From: Pseudaeromonas paramecii
GTDB lineage: Bacteria > Pseudomonadota > Gammaproteobacteria > Enterobacterales > Aeromonadaceae
Direction: 5' to 3'
Assembly: GCF_039540575.1 (NCBI RefSeq)
Contig: NZ_BAABFC010000013.1
Location: 108,464-172,463 of the forward strand
Length of the DNA: 64,000 nucleotides
The position numbers were made by a program, and so were the translations under genes. A model generated the notes under the pieces. It searched no databases. It was not told where the DNA came from and was given only the letters and a program-made list of their open reading frames with translations. Positions 16,816-26,312 of this stretch are shown one piece after another (the stretch's first letter is position 1; each line of letters starts with the position of its first letter).

Positions 16816-17970
16816 CTAGTCCGCCTGCTTGCGCAGGAAGGCCGGGATATCCAGGTAATCCGGCTCGCTGCGGGCCTGTACCGGCTCGGCATTCACCGCC
16901 GTCTGGGACGGCCGATCTTCAAACCGCGGCAGCGGGTTGTCGAACGGACGGGGGCGCGGCGGCTCGGCCTTCTGGGCGGTCTTCACCAGGGTGATCTCCG
17001 GCTTGCGCTCGTTGCCAATCCCGGTGGCCACCACGGTCACCCGCAGTTCGTCTTCCAGGTTCGGGTCGATGACCGCCCCCACCACCACGGTGGCGTTTTC
17101 GGAAGCGAAGGCCTTGACCGCGTTACCCACGGTCTCGAACTCTTCCATGGTCACATCCATGCCGGCGGTGATGTTCACCAGGATGCCGCGGGCCCCGGCC
17201 AGATCCACGTCTTCCAGCAGCGGGCTGGAGATGGCCTTCTCGGCGGCTTCTTCGGCACGGTCATCGCCACGGGCGATACCGGTACCCATCATGGCCGTCC
17301 CCATCTCGCGCATCACGGTGCGGACGTCGGCAAAGTCGACGTTGATGAGGCCAGGACGGGTGATGAGCTCGGCGATTCCCTGCACGGCGCCCAGCAGCAC
17401 ATCGTTGGCGGCCTTGAAGGCATCCAGCAGGCTGACGCCTCGACCCAGCACCTTCAGCAGCTTGTCGTTGGGGATGGTGATCAGGGAGTCTACGTGCTTG
17501 GACAGCTCGTCGATCCCCTGCAGGGCATAGCTCATCCGCTTCTTGCCCTCGAAATTGAACGGCTTGGTGACCACGGCCACGGTCAGGATGCCCAGCTCCT
17601 TGGCCACCTCGGCCACCACGGGTGCGGCGCCAGTCCCGGTGCCACCGCCCATGCCGGCAGCGATGAACACCATGTCGGAGCCTTCCAGCATCTGCCGGAT
17701 GTCATCACGGTTTTCCAGCGCGGCCTCACGGCCGATATCCGGGTTGGCCCCTGCTCCCAGCCCCTTGGTGATGTTGCCACCAATCTGGACCGTGGACTCG
17801 GCGCCCGAGTTGCGCAGCGCCTGGGCATCGGTATTGATGGCGATGAAGTGGACGCCTTCGATGCTTTGACGAACCATGTGCTCGACGGCATTGCCGCCGC
17901 CACCCCCGACCCCGATCACTTTGATGACGGCGTCGTCTCCTTGGCTACCTACCGGTTCAAACGTAAACAT
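16816..17970 (-). CDS. ftsZ: Cell division GTPase FtsZ
   Basis: Tubulin-like GTPase that forms the Z-ring. The 384 residues contain the GTP-binding signature GGGTGTG at 108-114 and the T7 synergy loop NVDFADVRTVM near 207. A variable Pro/Arg-rich linker is followed by the conserved C-terminal peptide DYLDIPAFLRKQ, which binds FtsA and ZipA. GGAG precedes the ATG. It is the last division gene of the ftsQ-ftsA-ftsZ set. Confidence 0.98.
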   Translation of the reverse strand: MFTFEPVGSQGDDAVIKVIGVGGGGGNAVEHMVRQSIEGVHFIAINTDAQALRNSGAESTVQIGGNITKGLGAGANPDIGREAALENRDDIRQMLEGSDMVFIAAGMGGGTGTGAAPVVAEVAKELGILTVAVVTKPFNFEGKKRMSYALQGIDELSKHVDSLITIPNDKLLKVLGRGVSLLDAFKAANDVLLGAVQGIAELITRPGLINVDFADVRTVMREMGTAMMGTGIARGDDRAEEAAEKAISSPLLEDVDLAGARGILVNITAGMDVTMEEFETVGNAVKAFASENATVVVGAVIDPNLEDELRVTVVATGIGNERKPEITLVKTAQKAEPPRPRPFDNPLPRFEDRPSQTAVNAEPVQARSEPDYLDIPAFLRKQAD

Positions 17971-18009
17971 GTTTATCTCTCCGCACTGTTTTTGCTGTCA
18001 TCGCAAAAA

Positions 18010-19266
18010 TTAAAATTCGCCACGCAACCAGGTGCTCAGCCGCTTGAACAGGCCCCCCACACTGGTCTTCACCGATGCATCACGCACGCCCATGCCCTGA
18101 TGCATCTTGCCGTACTGCAACAGGCCCACCGCGGTGGAAAACGCCGGTGCCTGCACGTAATCCGTCAGGCCCCGCACGTTCATGGGTTCCCCCACCCGGA
18201 CCTGGCTCTGGAAAATCTGTTCGGCACACTCGACGATACCCTCGATCTGCGCCGCGCCGCCGGTGAGTACCACCCCGGCCGCCAGTTGGTGCTTGACCCC
18301 CTGGGCCCGCAATTCGTTTTGTACCCGCTGCAGCTCATCGTGCACCATGCCCAAGAGCTCGCTGTAGCGGGGCTCGATCACCTCCGCCAGAGTTTGTCTT
18401 TGCAAACTACGGGCCGGACGACCGCCCACGCTGGGCACCTCTATGGTGTCTTCCTTGCTGACCAGGCGGCCCAGGGCGCAGCCATAGCGCACCTTGATGG
18501 CCTCGGCATCCACGGGTGGCGTGCCGAAGGCATAGGCGATGTCGCTGGTGACCGCGTTGCCGGCATAGGGGATCACCTTGGTGAAGCGCAGGGCGCCACC
18601 GGTGAACACCGCCAGATCCATGGTGCCACTGCCGATGTCCACCACACAGACACCCAGCTCCTTCTCGTCCTCGGTCAGTACCGCATAGCTGGAGGCCAGG
18701 GCCGAGAAGATCAGCTGATCCACCTTGAGGCCCACCCGCTCCACACACTTCTCGATGTTGCGGGCCATGTCGTTGTGGCAGGTGATCAGGTGCACCTTGG
18801 CCCCCATCCGCACCCCGGACAGGCCGATGGGGTTCTTGATCCCTTCCTGGTAATCGATGGAGTACTCCTGGGGCAGCACGTGCAGCACCCTGTGCTCCTC
18901 GGGCAGGCGCACCGACTTGGCGGTATGGATGACGTTATCCACATCCTCCTGGGTCACCTCCTCGTCTGAGATGGGCACCATGCCCTTCTCGTTGCGGCAC
19001 TCGATGTGCCGGCCGGAGATCCCCAGGAACACGGTGGAGATATGGCAATCGGCCATCATCTCCGCCTCGTCCACTGCGCGCTGCAGGGATTTGACCACGG
19101 ACTCCAGATCGTTGACACCGCCCTTGTCCATGCCGCGAGCGGCATGGGTGCCCAGGCCAACGATGTTGATCTCCCCATCTGGCAACACTTCACCGACCAG
19201 CACGGCCACCTTGGTGGTGCCGATATCCAGTCCGACGATCAGATTTCTATCTGTGGTCTTGGTCAT
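18010..19266 (-). CDS. ftsA: Cell division protein FtsA
   Basis: Actin-like protein that tethers FtsZ to the membrane and recruits later division proteins. The 418 residues show the phosphate 1 loop (VGLDIGTTKV near residue 12), the phosphate 2 segment (VVDIGSGTMDLAVF) and the adenosine motif (GVVLTGGAAQIEG). The C-terminal amphipathic membrane helix (GGLFKRLSTWLRGEF) is intact. Its start overlaps the end of ftsQ by 20 bases, which indicates translational coupling. Confidence 0.97.
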   Translation of the reverse strand: MTKTTDRNLIVGLDIGTTKVAVLVGEVLPDGEINIVGLGTHAARGMDKGGVNDLESVVKSLQRAVDEAEMMADCHISTVFLGISGRHIECRNEKGMVPISDEEVTQEDVDNVIHTAKSVRLPEEHRVLHVLPQEYSIDYQEGIKNPIGLSGVRMGAKVHLITCHNDMARNIEKCVERVGLKVDQLIFSALASSYAVLTEDEKELGVCVVDIGSGTMDLAVFTGGALRFTKVIPYAGNAVTSDIAYAFGTPPVDAEAIKVRYGCALGRLVSKEDTIEVPSVGGRPARSLQRQTLAEVIEPRYSELLGMVHDELQRVQNELRAQGVKHQLAAGVVLTGGAAQIEGIVECAEQIFQSQVRVGEPMNVRGLTDYVQAPAFSTAVGLLQYGKMHQGMGVRDASVKTSVGGLFKRLSTWLRGEF

Positions 19267-19999
19267 TACCAGTCCCTTCGCTCGCTTTCCAACCCACCGC
19301 GACCCCGGTGTCGTAGCGCAGATCGATGTAAGCCATCTTCTCCCGCTCCGCCATCAAGGGGTACACGTCAATAAACCGCTGCAGACGGACCAGGGTGTCG
19401 CCACGTCCCAGTTTGAGACAGGGTCCATCGGCCAACTGCACTTCCCAGGCGTGGCGCTCCGTCAGATGCAGCGCCGCCACCTTGTATCCATTGAGCCCCA
19501 GCAGACGCTGGAACTGCTGATATTGTTCCCACACCCGATCTGCCATGGTATCTGGGCCTGAGAGGGTCACCAGGGGCTGCTTGAGCCGCTCCAGGGGCGC
19601 CGTGAAGATATCGCCCCGGTCGCTCAACAGCCGATCCTCGCCCCAGTGGGCTCTTGGCGTCTTCTCCACCAGGTACACATACAGCAGAGCCGGCCAACGC
19701 TTGCGCACCGACACCCGATGCACCCAGGGCAGGCCCTCTATCCGCTGCTGCACCTCGTTCACATCCAGGGTGAAGAAGTTGTTCAGCGCCGGATCATCCT
19801 GCAATGCCGCGCGGACATCTTCCCGGGTGACATATTCCAGCTCACCCTGCACCACCAGGCCGCTCACCGGAACCAGATCCTGTTCGAACAGCCCCCGATG
19901 CACATCCAAGAAGGCGCGGGAGAGGCCAAACACCACGGCGACAAAAAACAGCAACCCGAACAGGAACTCACCTCGGGTACGCGGCGACATCTGTTCCAT
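19247..19999 (-). CDS. ftsQ: Cell division protein FtsQ
   Basis: Bitopic inner membrane protein of the FtsQLB complex. The 250 residues have a short cytoplasmic part, one transmembrane helix (about 11-27, LFGLLFFVAVVFGLSRAF), a periplasmic POTRA domain starting near 43 (VSGLVVQGELEYVTREDVR) and the beta domain. An in-frame ATG three codons later (19990) is an alternative start. In E. coli ddlB sits between murC and ftsQ; here 207 non-coding bases take its place. Confidence 0.95.
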   Translation of the reverse strand: MEQMSPRTRGEFLFGLLFFVAVVFGLSRAFLDVHRGLFEQDLVPVSGLVVQGELEYVTREDVRAALQDDPALNNFFTLDVNEVQQRIEGLPWVHRVSVRKRWPALLYVYLVEKTPRAHWGEDRLLSDRGDIFTAPLERLKQPLVTLSGPDTMADRVWEQYQQFQRLLGLNGYKVAALHLTERHAWEVQLADGPCLKLGRGDTLVRLQRFIDVYPLMAEREKMAYIDLRYDTGVAVGWKASEGTGNDQDHR

Positions 20000-20206
20000 T
20001 TAGGGTCTCATCGCTGCATGCGGCAGCCGCCAATCCAAATAAAATGCCATCGAGCCAGACATCACCTATCAAACCACGCCCACAGACCCCTGCAGGCAAG
20101 TGGGACATTATAGCCAGCCCCTTCGACCGGACAAAACCGCCAAGCCCGCCTGGAGCGCGAAAATTTGCGCTTTATCCACAGCCGCCGCGGCAAATGTCCA
20201 CCGGCG

Positions 20207-21661
20207 TTACACGCCGGCCTTCATCTTGTCGCAATCCAGCTGCAGTTCGGCCAGCTGGCGACACAGGGCCCCCACGTTACCGGCCCCCTGGGTCAACACC
20301 ATGTCGCCGTCGGCCAACAGTTCGGCCAGCACCGCCGGCACCTCGGCCGGCGTGGCCACAAACACAGGATCCAGCTGACCGCGCTGCCGGATGGAACGGC
20401 ACAAGGCGCGGCCATCCGCCCCGGGAATCGGATCCTCGCCAGCGGCATACACATCCAGCAGGATCAGGGCATCCACCTTGGACAGCACCTCGGCAAAGTC
20501 GTCGTACAGATCCCGGGTACGGGTGTAGCGGTGGGGCTGGAAGACCATCACCAGCCGCTTCTCCGGCCAGCCGGCGCGCACCGCATTGATGGTCACCCGC
20601 ACCTCGCTGGGGTGGTGGCCGTAATCGTCCACCAGCATCACCTTACCGCGGCCGGTTTCGAACTCGCCGTAGTGCTGGAAACGCCGCCCCACCCCTTCGA
20701 AGCGGGCCAGTGCCGCGACTATGGCCTCGTCTTCGATGCCGTCCTCGCTGGCCACCGCGATGGCCGCCGCGGCATTGAGGGCATTATGCCTGCCTGGCAG
20801 ATTCAATTGAACCGGCAACACGGAGCCATCGGGCCGTCTGACCCGAAAGCGGCTGTGGTTGCCCTCCTGCACGAAGTCCAGCACCTGCAGATCCGCCTCG
20901 TCGCCGTAGCCATAGGTGATACAGGCGCGGCCGATCTCCGGCAGCATGCCCTTGATCACGGGGTCATCCACGCAGACCACCGCCAGCCCGTAGAACGGCA
21001 GGTTGTGCAGAAACTCCAGGAAGGTGCCTCTGAGCTTGCTGAAGTCGCCACCATAGGTGTCCATGTGGTCCGCCTCGATATTGGTGACGATGGAAACCAT
21101 GGGCTGCAGGTGCAGGAAGGAGGCGTCGCTCTCGTCCGCCTCGGCGATCAGGTAACGGCCAGACCCCAGACGGGCATTGGTGCCGGCGCTGTTGAGCAGG
21201 CCGCCGATGACGAAGGTCGGGTCGCGTCCAGCTTCGGCATAGATGCTGGCCACCAGGCTGGTGGTGGTGGTCTTGCCGTGGGTCCCGGCGATGGCGATGC
21301 CGTGGCGGTAGCGCATCAGCTCCGCCAGCATCTCGGCCCGGCGCACCACGGGAATGCGCAATTCATGGGCCGCCTGAATTTCCGGGTTGTCGCCGTGAAT
21401 GGCGGTGGACACCACCACCACGCTGGCACCCTTGACCTGGGCCGCCTGATGGCCGATGAAGATGGTGGCCCCTAGCGAGGCCAGCCGCTCGGTCACCCCA
21501 TTGCTGGCGATGTCGGAACCGCTGATCTCATAACCCTCGTTGGCCAGCACCTCGGCGATGCCCCCCATGCCGGCGCCACCGATGCCGATGAAATGAATGC
21601 GGCGCACCCGGCGCATTTCCGGGATCATGGTTCTGAGTTTGGCCAGTTCTACCTTTGTCAT
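20207..21661 (-). CDS. murC: UDP-N-acetylmuramate--L-alanine ligase
   Basis: Adds L-alanine to UDP-MurNAc, the first peptide step of peptidoglycan precursor synthesis. I start at ATG 21661 (484 residues), eight bases after the murG stop. The longer open frame would run into murG and is not conserved. Visible are the UDP-binding loop HFIGIGGAGMGGIAEVL (about 22-38), the ATP-binding loop AGTHGKTTTTS (near 125) and the C-terminal VMVFQPHRYTRTRDL. ftsQ follows on the same strand. Confidence 0.97.
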   Translation of the reverse strand: MTKVELAKLRTMIPEMRRVRRIHFIGIGGAGMGGIAEVLANEGYEISGSDIASNGVTERLASLGATIFIGHQAAQVKGASVVVVSTAIHGDNPEIQAAHELRIPVVRRAEMLAELMRYRHGIAIAGTHGKTTTTSLVASIYAEAGRDPTFVIGGLLNSAGTNARLGSGRYLIAEADESDASFLHLQPMVSIVTNIEADHMDTYGGDFSKLRGTFLEFLHNLPFYGLAVVCVDDPVIKGMLPEIGRACITYGYGDEADLQVLDFVQEGNHSRFRVRRPDGSVLPVQLNLPGRHNALNAAAAIAVASEDGIEDEAIVAALARFEGVGRRFQHYGEFETGRGKVMLVDDYGHHPSEVRVTINAVRAGWPEKRLVMVFQPHRYTRTRDLYDDFAEVLSKVDALILLDVYAAGEDPIPGADGRALCRSIRQRGQLDPVFVATPAEVPAVLAELLADGDMVLTQGAGNVGALCRQLAELQLDCDKMKAGV

Positions 21662-21669
21662 GCTAACGC

Positions 21670-22752
21670 TCAATCCTGTTTCTTCTCGCCGGTCACTTGC
21701 CGGCAGATGCTGACCACCCTGGCTGTCGCATCCAGAATGGCCGCTTCCCGCGCCAGCCGGCCCATCTGGACCAGCTGCACTCGATTCTCGTCCCACTGCC
21801 GCACCTGGGCCGCCAACGCCTCGGCGCTCAAGGTCGCCTGGGGCATCAATACCGCCGCACCGCGCTCGGTGAGGCTGCGGGCATTGTGGGTCTGGTGATC
21901 ATCCACCGCATGGGGCAGTGGCACGAAGATGGCCGGCAGTCCGGCGGCCGCCAGTTCCGCCACCGTCAGGGCACCGGCCCGGCAGATCACCAGATCCGCC
22001 CAGGCGTAGGCCTCGGCCATGTCCTGAATAAATTCGCTCACCAGCACATCTCGCCGGCCGACCTGCTCATAGGCGGCGCGCACCGCCTCGGCATGGCCGC
22101 GACCAGCCTGGTGGCGAATCGCCACCGGCAGCGAAGCCAGTGCGCCGGGCACCCGCTCGTTGAGCGGCCGGGCCCCCAGACTCCCCCCCAGGATCAGCAC
22201 CCGCAGCGGCCTGTCCTGCACGGGGCGATAGTCACGGATCGCCCCCACCGCCATCACCTCGGCACGCACCGGGTTGCCCACCACCAGCGTCTTGGCCGAC
22301 TCGGGGAAGGCGCCGGCGAAGCCCTGCAGCACGAAGCGGGACAGCCGGGCCAACAGGCGGTTGGTCATGCCGGCGGCGGCATTCTGCTCGTGAATCAGCA
22401 GCGGCTTGCCACTCAGCCAGGCGGCCAGGCCGCCGGGGCCAGCGGCAAAACCGCCCATGCCCATCACCAAATCCGGTTGCAAGCGGCGGATCACCCGGCG
22501 GGCCTGCCACACGGCCTTGATGATGCGAAACGGTGCCGCCAGCAGGCGCTTCACGCCATTGCCCCGCACCCCCTGGATATCGATGAAGTGGATGGGATAG
22601 CCATGGGCCGGCACCAACTGGGCCTCCATGCGATCCGCGGTCCCCAGCCAGTGGACTTGCCAGCCGGCCTGTTGCAGCTCGTGGGCCACCGCCAGTCCGG
22701 GGAACACATGGCCCCCGGTACCACCCGCCATCACCAGCAGCGTCTTGCTCAT
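21670..22752 (-). CDS. murG: UDP-GlcNAc:undecaprenyl-PP-MurNAc-pentapeptide GlcNAc transferase
   Basis: Converts lipid I to lipid II on the inner face of the membrane. The 360-residue GT28 enzyme has the N-terminal G-loop GGTGGHVFPG at 10-19, the second G-loop GGSLGARPLNE near 190 and the C-terminal GAGxLTVAE-type donor site (CRAGALTVAELAAAGLP). It overlaps ftsW by four bases (ATGA), indicating coupled translation. Confidence 0.97.
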   Translation of the reverse strand: MSKTLLVMAGGTGGHVFPGLAVAHELQQAGWQVHWLGTADRMEAQLVPAHGYPIHFIDIQGVRGNGVKRLLAAPFRIIKAVWQARRVIRRLQPDLVMGMGGFAAGPGGLAAWLSGKPLLIHEQNAAAGMTNRLLARLSRFVLQGFAGAFPESAKTLVVGNPVRAEVMAVGAIRDYRPVQDRPLRVLILGGSLGARPLNERVPGALASLPVAIRHQAGRGHAEAVRAAYEQVGRRDVLVSEFIQDMAEAYAWADLVICRAGALTVAELAAAGLPAIFVPLPHAVDDHQTHNARSLTERGAAVLMPQATLSAEALAAQVRQWDENRVQLVQMGRLAREAAILDATARVVSICRQVTGEKKQD

Positions 22753-23930
22753 GCATCCACCTTCAGTCGCGCCTGAACACTCTCTTGGCGCTGCTCGTAA
22801 TCGATCCGCAACAGCACAGCCACGCCGATGCCCATGGCAATGAGGCTGGAGCCGCCGTAACTCACCAGCGGCAGGGTCAGGCCCTTGGTGGGCAGCATGC
22901 CGGCAGCCGCGCCCACGTTCACCACGGTCTGAAAGCTGAACCAGATGCCGATCCCCGAGGCCAGATAGCCGGCAAACAGCTTGCCCTGCTTGAGGGCCGT
23001 GCGACCTATCTGCAGCGCCTTCAGGGCCAGGGCCAGCTGCAAGGCCAGCACCACCAGGATGCCGAAGAAGCCCAGCTCCTCCCCCAGGATGGCCACCACG
23101 AAGTCGGTGTGAGCTTCTGGCAGGTATTCGAGCTTCTGTACCGAGTTACCCAGCCCCTGGCCCCAGAAGCCGCCGCGGCCGAAGGCCATCAGGGACTGGG
23201 TCAGCTGGTAGCCGCTGCCGAAGGGATCTGCCCAGGGGTCGAGGAAGGAGGTCACCCGGCGCATCCGGTAGGGTTCAAACAGGATCAGCGCCACCAGGGC
23301 CGCCACCCCCATGAGGATCATGGCGATGAACTGGAACAGGCGGGCGCCGCCGATAAACAGCAGCCCCAGGGTGGAGACGAACAGCACCACCACGGAACCC
23401 AGATCCGGCTGGGCCAGCAACAGGGCCGACAGGCAGAACACCACCGCCAGTGGCTTGATGAAGCCCATCCACTGGGCCCGCACCTCGTCACTGCGCCGCA
23501 CCAGGTAGCCGGCCATGTAGGTGATCACCACAAACTTAGCGGTTTCCGCCGGTTGCAGGTTCAGGGGGCCGAAACCGATCCAGCGCTTGGCGCCGTTGAC
23601 GCTGTGTCCCACCGCCAGGGTGGCCAGCAGCATCAGCAGGGAGAACAACAACAGCGGGCCGCTCCACTCCTGCCACTGTTTCACCGGGATCTGCAGGCAA
23701 CCGACACCGATCAGCAGGCACAGCAACAGAAACAGCAGGTGGCGCTTGACGAAGAAGAAGGCGTCGTTGCGCAGGGAAAGCCCTTCGGTGATGGAGGCCG
23801 ACGCCACCATCACCAGGCCGAACATCATCAGGCTGACCACCAGCACCAGCAACTGCCGATCGTAGGTACTGGCGCGATTGGGCATCAGCCAGTTCCAGGT
23901 GATGGCACCGAGGCGCTTGAACCAGCTCAT
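22749..23930 (-). CDS. ftsW: Lipid II polymerase FtsW (SEDS family)
   Basis: Septal peptidoglycan glycosyltransferase that works with FtsI. The 393 residues contain about ten membrane helices, and SEDS motifs such as KRWIGFGPLNLQPAE, QPDLGS and the C-terminal GLTLPLVSYGGSSLIAMG are clear. I choose ATG 23930, which has GGAGG in front and overlaps the murD stop by four bases (ATGA); an upstream start at 23957 would add nine residues inside murD. Confidence 0.97.
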   Translation of the reverse strand: MSWFKRLGAITWNWLMPNRASTYDRQLLVLVVSLMMFGLVMVASASITEGLSLRNDAFFFVKRHLLFLLLCLLIGVGCLQIPVKQWQEWSGPLLLFSLLMLLATLAVGHSVNGAKRWIGFGPLNLQPAETAKFVVITYMAGYLVRRSDEVRAQWMGFIKPLAVVFCLSALLLAQPDLGSVVVLFVSTLGLLFIGGARLFQFIAMILMGVAALVALILFEPYRMRRVTSFLDPWADPFGSGYQLTQSLMAFGRGGFWGQGLGNSVQKLEYLPEAHTDFVVAILGEELGFFGILVVLALQLALALKALQIGRTALKQGKLFAGYLASGIGIWFSFQTVVNVGAAAGMLPTKGLTLPLVSYGGSSLIAMGIGVAVLLRIDYEQRQESVQARLKVDA

Positions 23931-25219
23931 AGGGCCTCCACCAAGGCGGCAAAACACTCACCGCGCTGTTCGAAGTTCTTGAACTGATCCAGGCTGGCGC
24001 AGGCCGGTGCCAGCAGCACCCAGTCGCCAGGCTCGGCCAGCTCGGCGGCCCGGGCCACGGCGGCCACCAGATCCGCCACCTGCTCGGTCTGCGGCCCCAA
24101 GCCGGCCAGTAGGGCGCCGTCCTGGCCATAGCAAAACATCTGGTGCACCTGCTGGCCCAGCAGAGCCCCCACCGGGGCGAAATCCTGACCCTTGCCCTGG
24201 CCACCGGCGATGAGCCACAGCCGGCCCTGGACGCCTTCCTGCACGCCGGCCACCGCCGCCAGGGTCGAGCCGACGTTGGTGGCCTTGGAATCATTGATCC
24301 AGCGCACCCCGCCCTTCTCGGCGACAAACTGGCAGCGGTGCGGCAGGCCGCTGAAGCGGCGCAGCACCGCCAGCTGGGCGTCCCGCGGGATCCCCACGGC
24401 GTCGCACAGCGCCATGGCCGCCAGGGCGTTGGCCTGGTTGTGAGCACCCACTATGCGCAGAGCACTGACCGGCAGCACGGGCTCGCCGGCCACCGCCAGC
24501 CACAGCTCGCCATCGTGCATGACACGGCCATAGGCCTGATCATCCAGGCCAAACGAGCTCCAGAGTTCGCCATCCGGCGGCAGGGTGGCAGCATCGTCCC
24601 GGTTCACCAGTACCTTCTGCGCTCCCAGGAAGATGCGCTGCTTGGCGGCCAGGTAACCGGCCGTGCCGTCGTAGCGATCCAGGTGGTCTTCGCTGAGGTT
24701 CAAGATGGTGGCCACGGCCGGCTTGAGGCTATAGGTGGTCTCCAGCTGGAAGCTGGAGAGCTCCAGCACATAGAGATCGGCCGGCGTCTTGAGCAAGTCC
24801 AGCGCCGGGGTGCCGATGTTGCCGCCGACCCCGACCTTGAGTCCGGCCTCGGCGGCCATCTCACCCACCAGCGTGGTGACGGTACTCTTGCCGTTGGAGC
24901 CTGTGATGGCCACCACGGGGGCCTTGGCCTCCCGGGCCAGCAGTTCGATGTCACCGATGATCTCCACTCCCGCCTCGGCAGCGGCACGCAGGGCCGGAGT
25001 GGCCAGGGCGATGCCCGGGCTGGCGACGATAAGATCGGCCTGGCAGAGCAGGGCGGCATCCAGCGGACCACAATGCAGCGCCACCTGGGCCGGCAGGGCA
25101 TCACGGCCCGGCGGCAGGGCACGGGTGTCCAGCACTGTGGGCGTCACGCCACGGGCGAGAAAATACGCCACGCAGGAGAGTCCCGTCTTGCCCAGTCCTA
25201 TGATGACGACCTTGGCCAT
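23927..25219 (-). CDS. murD: UDP-N-acetylmuramoyl-L-alanine--D-glutamate ligase
   Basis: Adds D-glutamate to UDP-MurNAc-L-Ala. The 430 residues show the N-terminal uracil-binding Rossmann domain (VVIIGLGKTGLSC), the ATP loop GSNGKSTVTTL near 110 and the central HNQANALAAMAL and WINDSKATN segments typical of MurD. It lies between mraY (10-base gap) and ftsW (4-base overlap). Confidence 0.97.
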   Translation of the reverse strand: MAKVVIIGLGKTGLSCVAYFLARGVTPTVLDTRALPPGRDALPAQVALHCGPLDAALLCQADLIVASPGIALATPALRAAAEAGVEIIGDIELLAREAKAPVVAITGSNGKSTVTTLVGEMAAEAGLKVGVGGNIGTPALDLLKTPADLYVLELSSFQLETTYSLKPAVATILNLSEDHLDRYDGTAGYLAAKQRIFLGAQKVLVNRDDAATLPPDGELWSSFGLDDQAYGRVMHDGELWLAVAGEPVLPVSALRIVGAHNQANALAAMALCDAVGIPRDAQLAVLRRFSGLPHRCQFVAEKGGVRWINDSKATNVGSTLAAVAGVQEGVQGRLWLIAGGQGKGQDFAPVGALLGQQVHQMFCYGQDGALLAGLGPQTEQVADLVAAVARAAELAEPGDWVLLAPACASLDQFKNFEQRGECFAALVEAL

Positions 25220-25229
25220 GTGCCTGTCC

Positions 25230-26312
25230 TTATCTCAACTTGAGGGTGACGAGACCCACCAGTACCAGCACCAGTGTGATGATCCAGAAGCGAACTATCA
25301 CCCGTGGCTCCGGCCAGCCCTTGAGTTCGTAGTGGTGGTGAATGGGTGCCATGCGGAAGATGCGCTGACCCCGCAGCTTGAAGGAGCCCACCTGCAGGAT
25401 CACCGAGACGGTTTCCATCACGAACACGCCGCCCATGATCACCAGCAGAAACTCCTGGCGAAGCAGCACGGCGATGACCCCCAGCAGGGCCCCCAGGGCC
25501 AGGGAGCCCACGTCCCCCATGAACACCTGGGCCGGGTAGGTGTTGAACCAGAGAAAGCCCAGCCCGGCGCCGACGATGGCGGTACAGACCACCACCAGCT
25601 CGGAGGCGTACACCACATAGGGAATGTGCAGGTAATTGGCGAAGTTGACGTTGCCGGTGGCCCAGGCCACCAGGGCAAAGCCCGCCGCCACCATGACGGT
25701 GGTCATGATGGCCAGACCATCCAGGCCGTCGGTGAGGTTCACCGCATTGGAGGAGCCGACAATCACGAAATAGACCAGGGGGATGAACAGCAGCCCCAGC
25801 ACCGGCATGAAGCCCTTGAAGAAGGGCACCACCAGCTGGGTCTGGGCATCGGCGGTGGCGGTGCTGAACAGGAAGATACCCACCGCCAGGGCGGCGGCGG
25901 ACTGCCAGAAGTACTTCCAGCGGGCGATGAGGCCCTTGGTGTTCTTGCGCACCACCTTGCGGTAGTCATCTACGAAGCCGATGGCACCAAAGCTCACCAG
26001 CACAAACAGTACCACCCAGACATAGGGGTTGGAGAGCTTGGCCCACAGCAGCACGGAGACGGCGATGGCAAACAGTATCATCACGCCACCCATGGTGGGG
26101 GTGCCGCGCTTGCTGAAATGGGACTCGGGACCGTCATGGCGCACCACCTGACCGATCTGCAGCAGCTGCAGACGACGGATCACATGGGGCCCCACCCACA
26201 GGGCGATGCCCAGGGCGGTGAGAATGGCCATGATGGCGCGGAAGGTGAGGTAGCCCACCACGTTGAATAAAGAGATATAGGGCGTAAGCGCCTCAGCCAG
26301 CCAGACTAGCAT
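25230..26312 (-). CDS. mraY: Phospho-MurNAc-pentapeptide translocase (lipid I synthase)
   Basis: Membrane enzyme that transfers phospho-MurNAc-pentapeptide to undecaprenyl phosphate. Starting at ATG 26312 it has 360 residues, exactly the E. coli length, and begins MLVWLAEALTPYISLFNV. About ten membrane helices are present. Conserved catalytic segments include GTPTMGG, FVDDYRKV, NLTDGLDGLA and APIHHHYELKGWPE near the C-terminus. It overlaps murF by seven bases. The longer upstream frame lies inside murF. Confidence 0.97.
   Translation of the reverse strand: MLVWLAEALTPYISLFNVVGYLTFRAIMAILTALGIALWVGPHVIRRLQLLQIGQVVRHDGPESHFSKRGTPTMGGVMILFAIAVSVLLWAKLSNPYVWVVLFVLVSFGAIGFVDDYRKVVRKNTKGLIARWKYFWQSAAALAVGIFLFSTATADAQTQLVVPFFKGFMPVLGLLFIPLVYFVIVGSSNAVNLTDGLDGLAIMTTVMVAAGFALVAWATGNVNFANYLHIPYVVYASELVVVCTAIVGAGLGFLWFNTYPAQVFMGDVGSLALGALLGVIAVLLRQEFLLVIMGGVFVMETVSVILQVGSFKLRGQRIFRMAPIHHHYELKGWPEPRVIVRFWIITLVLVLVGLVTLKLR

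Noticed and set aside
20165..21475. Plus-strand open frame of 436 codons opposite murC
   Set aside because: Shadow of murC with no ribosome site or recognisable domain.
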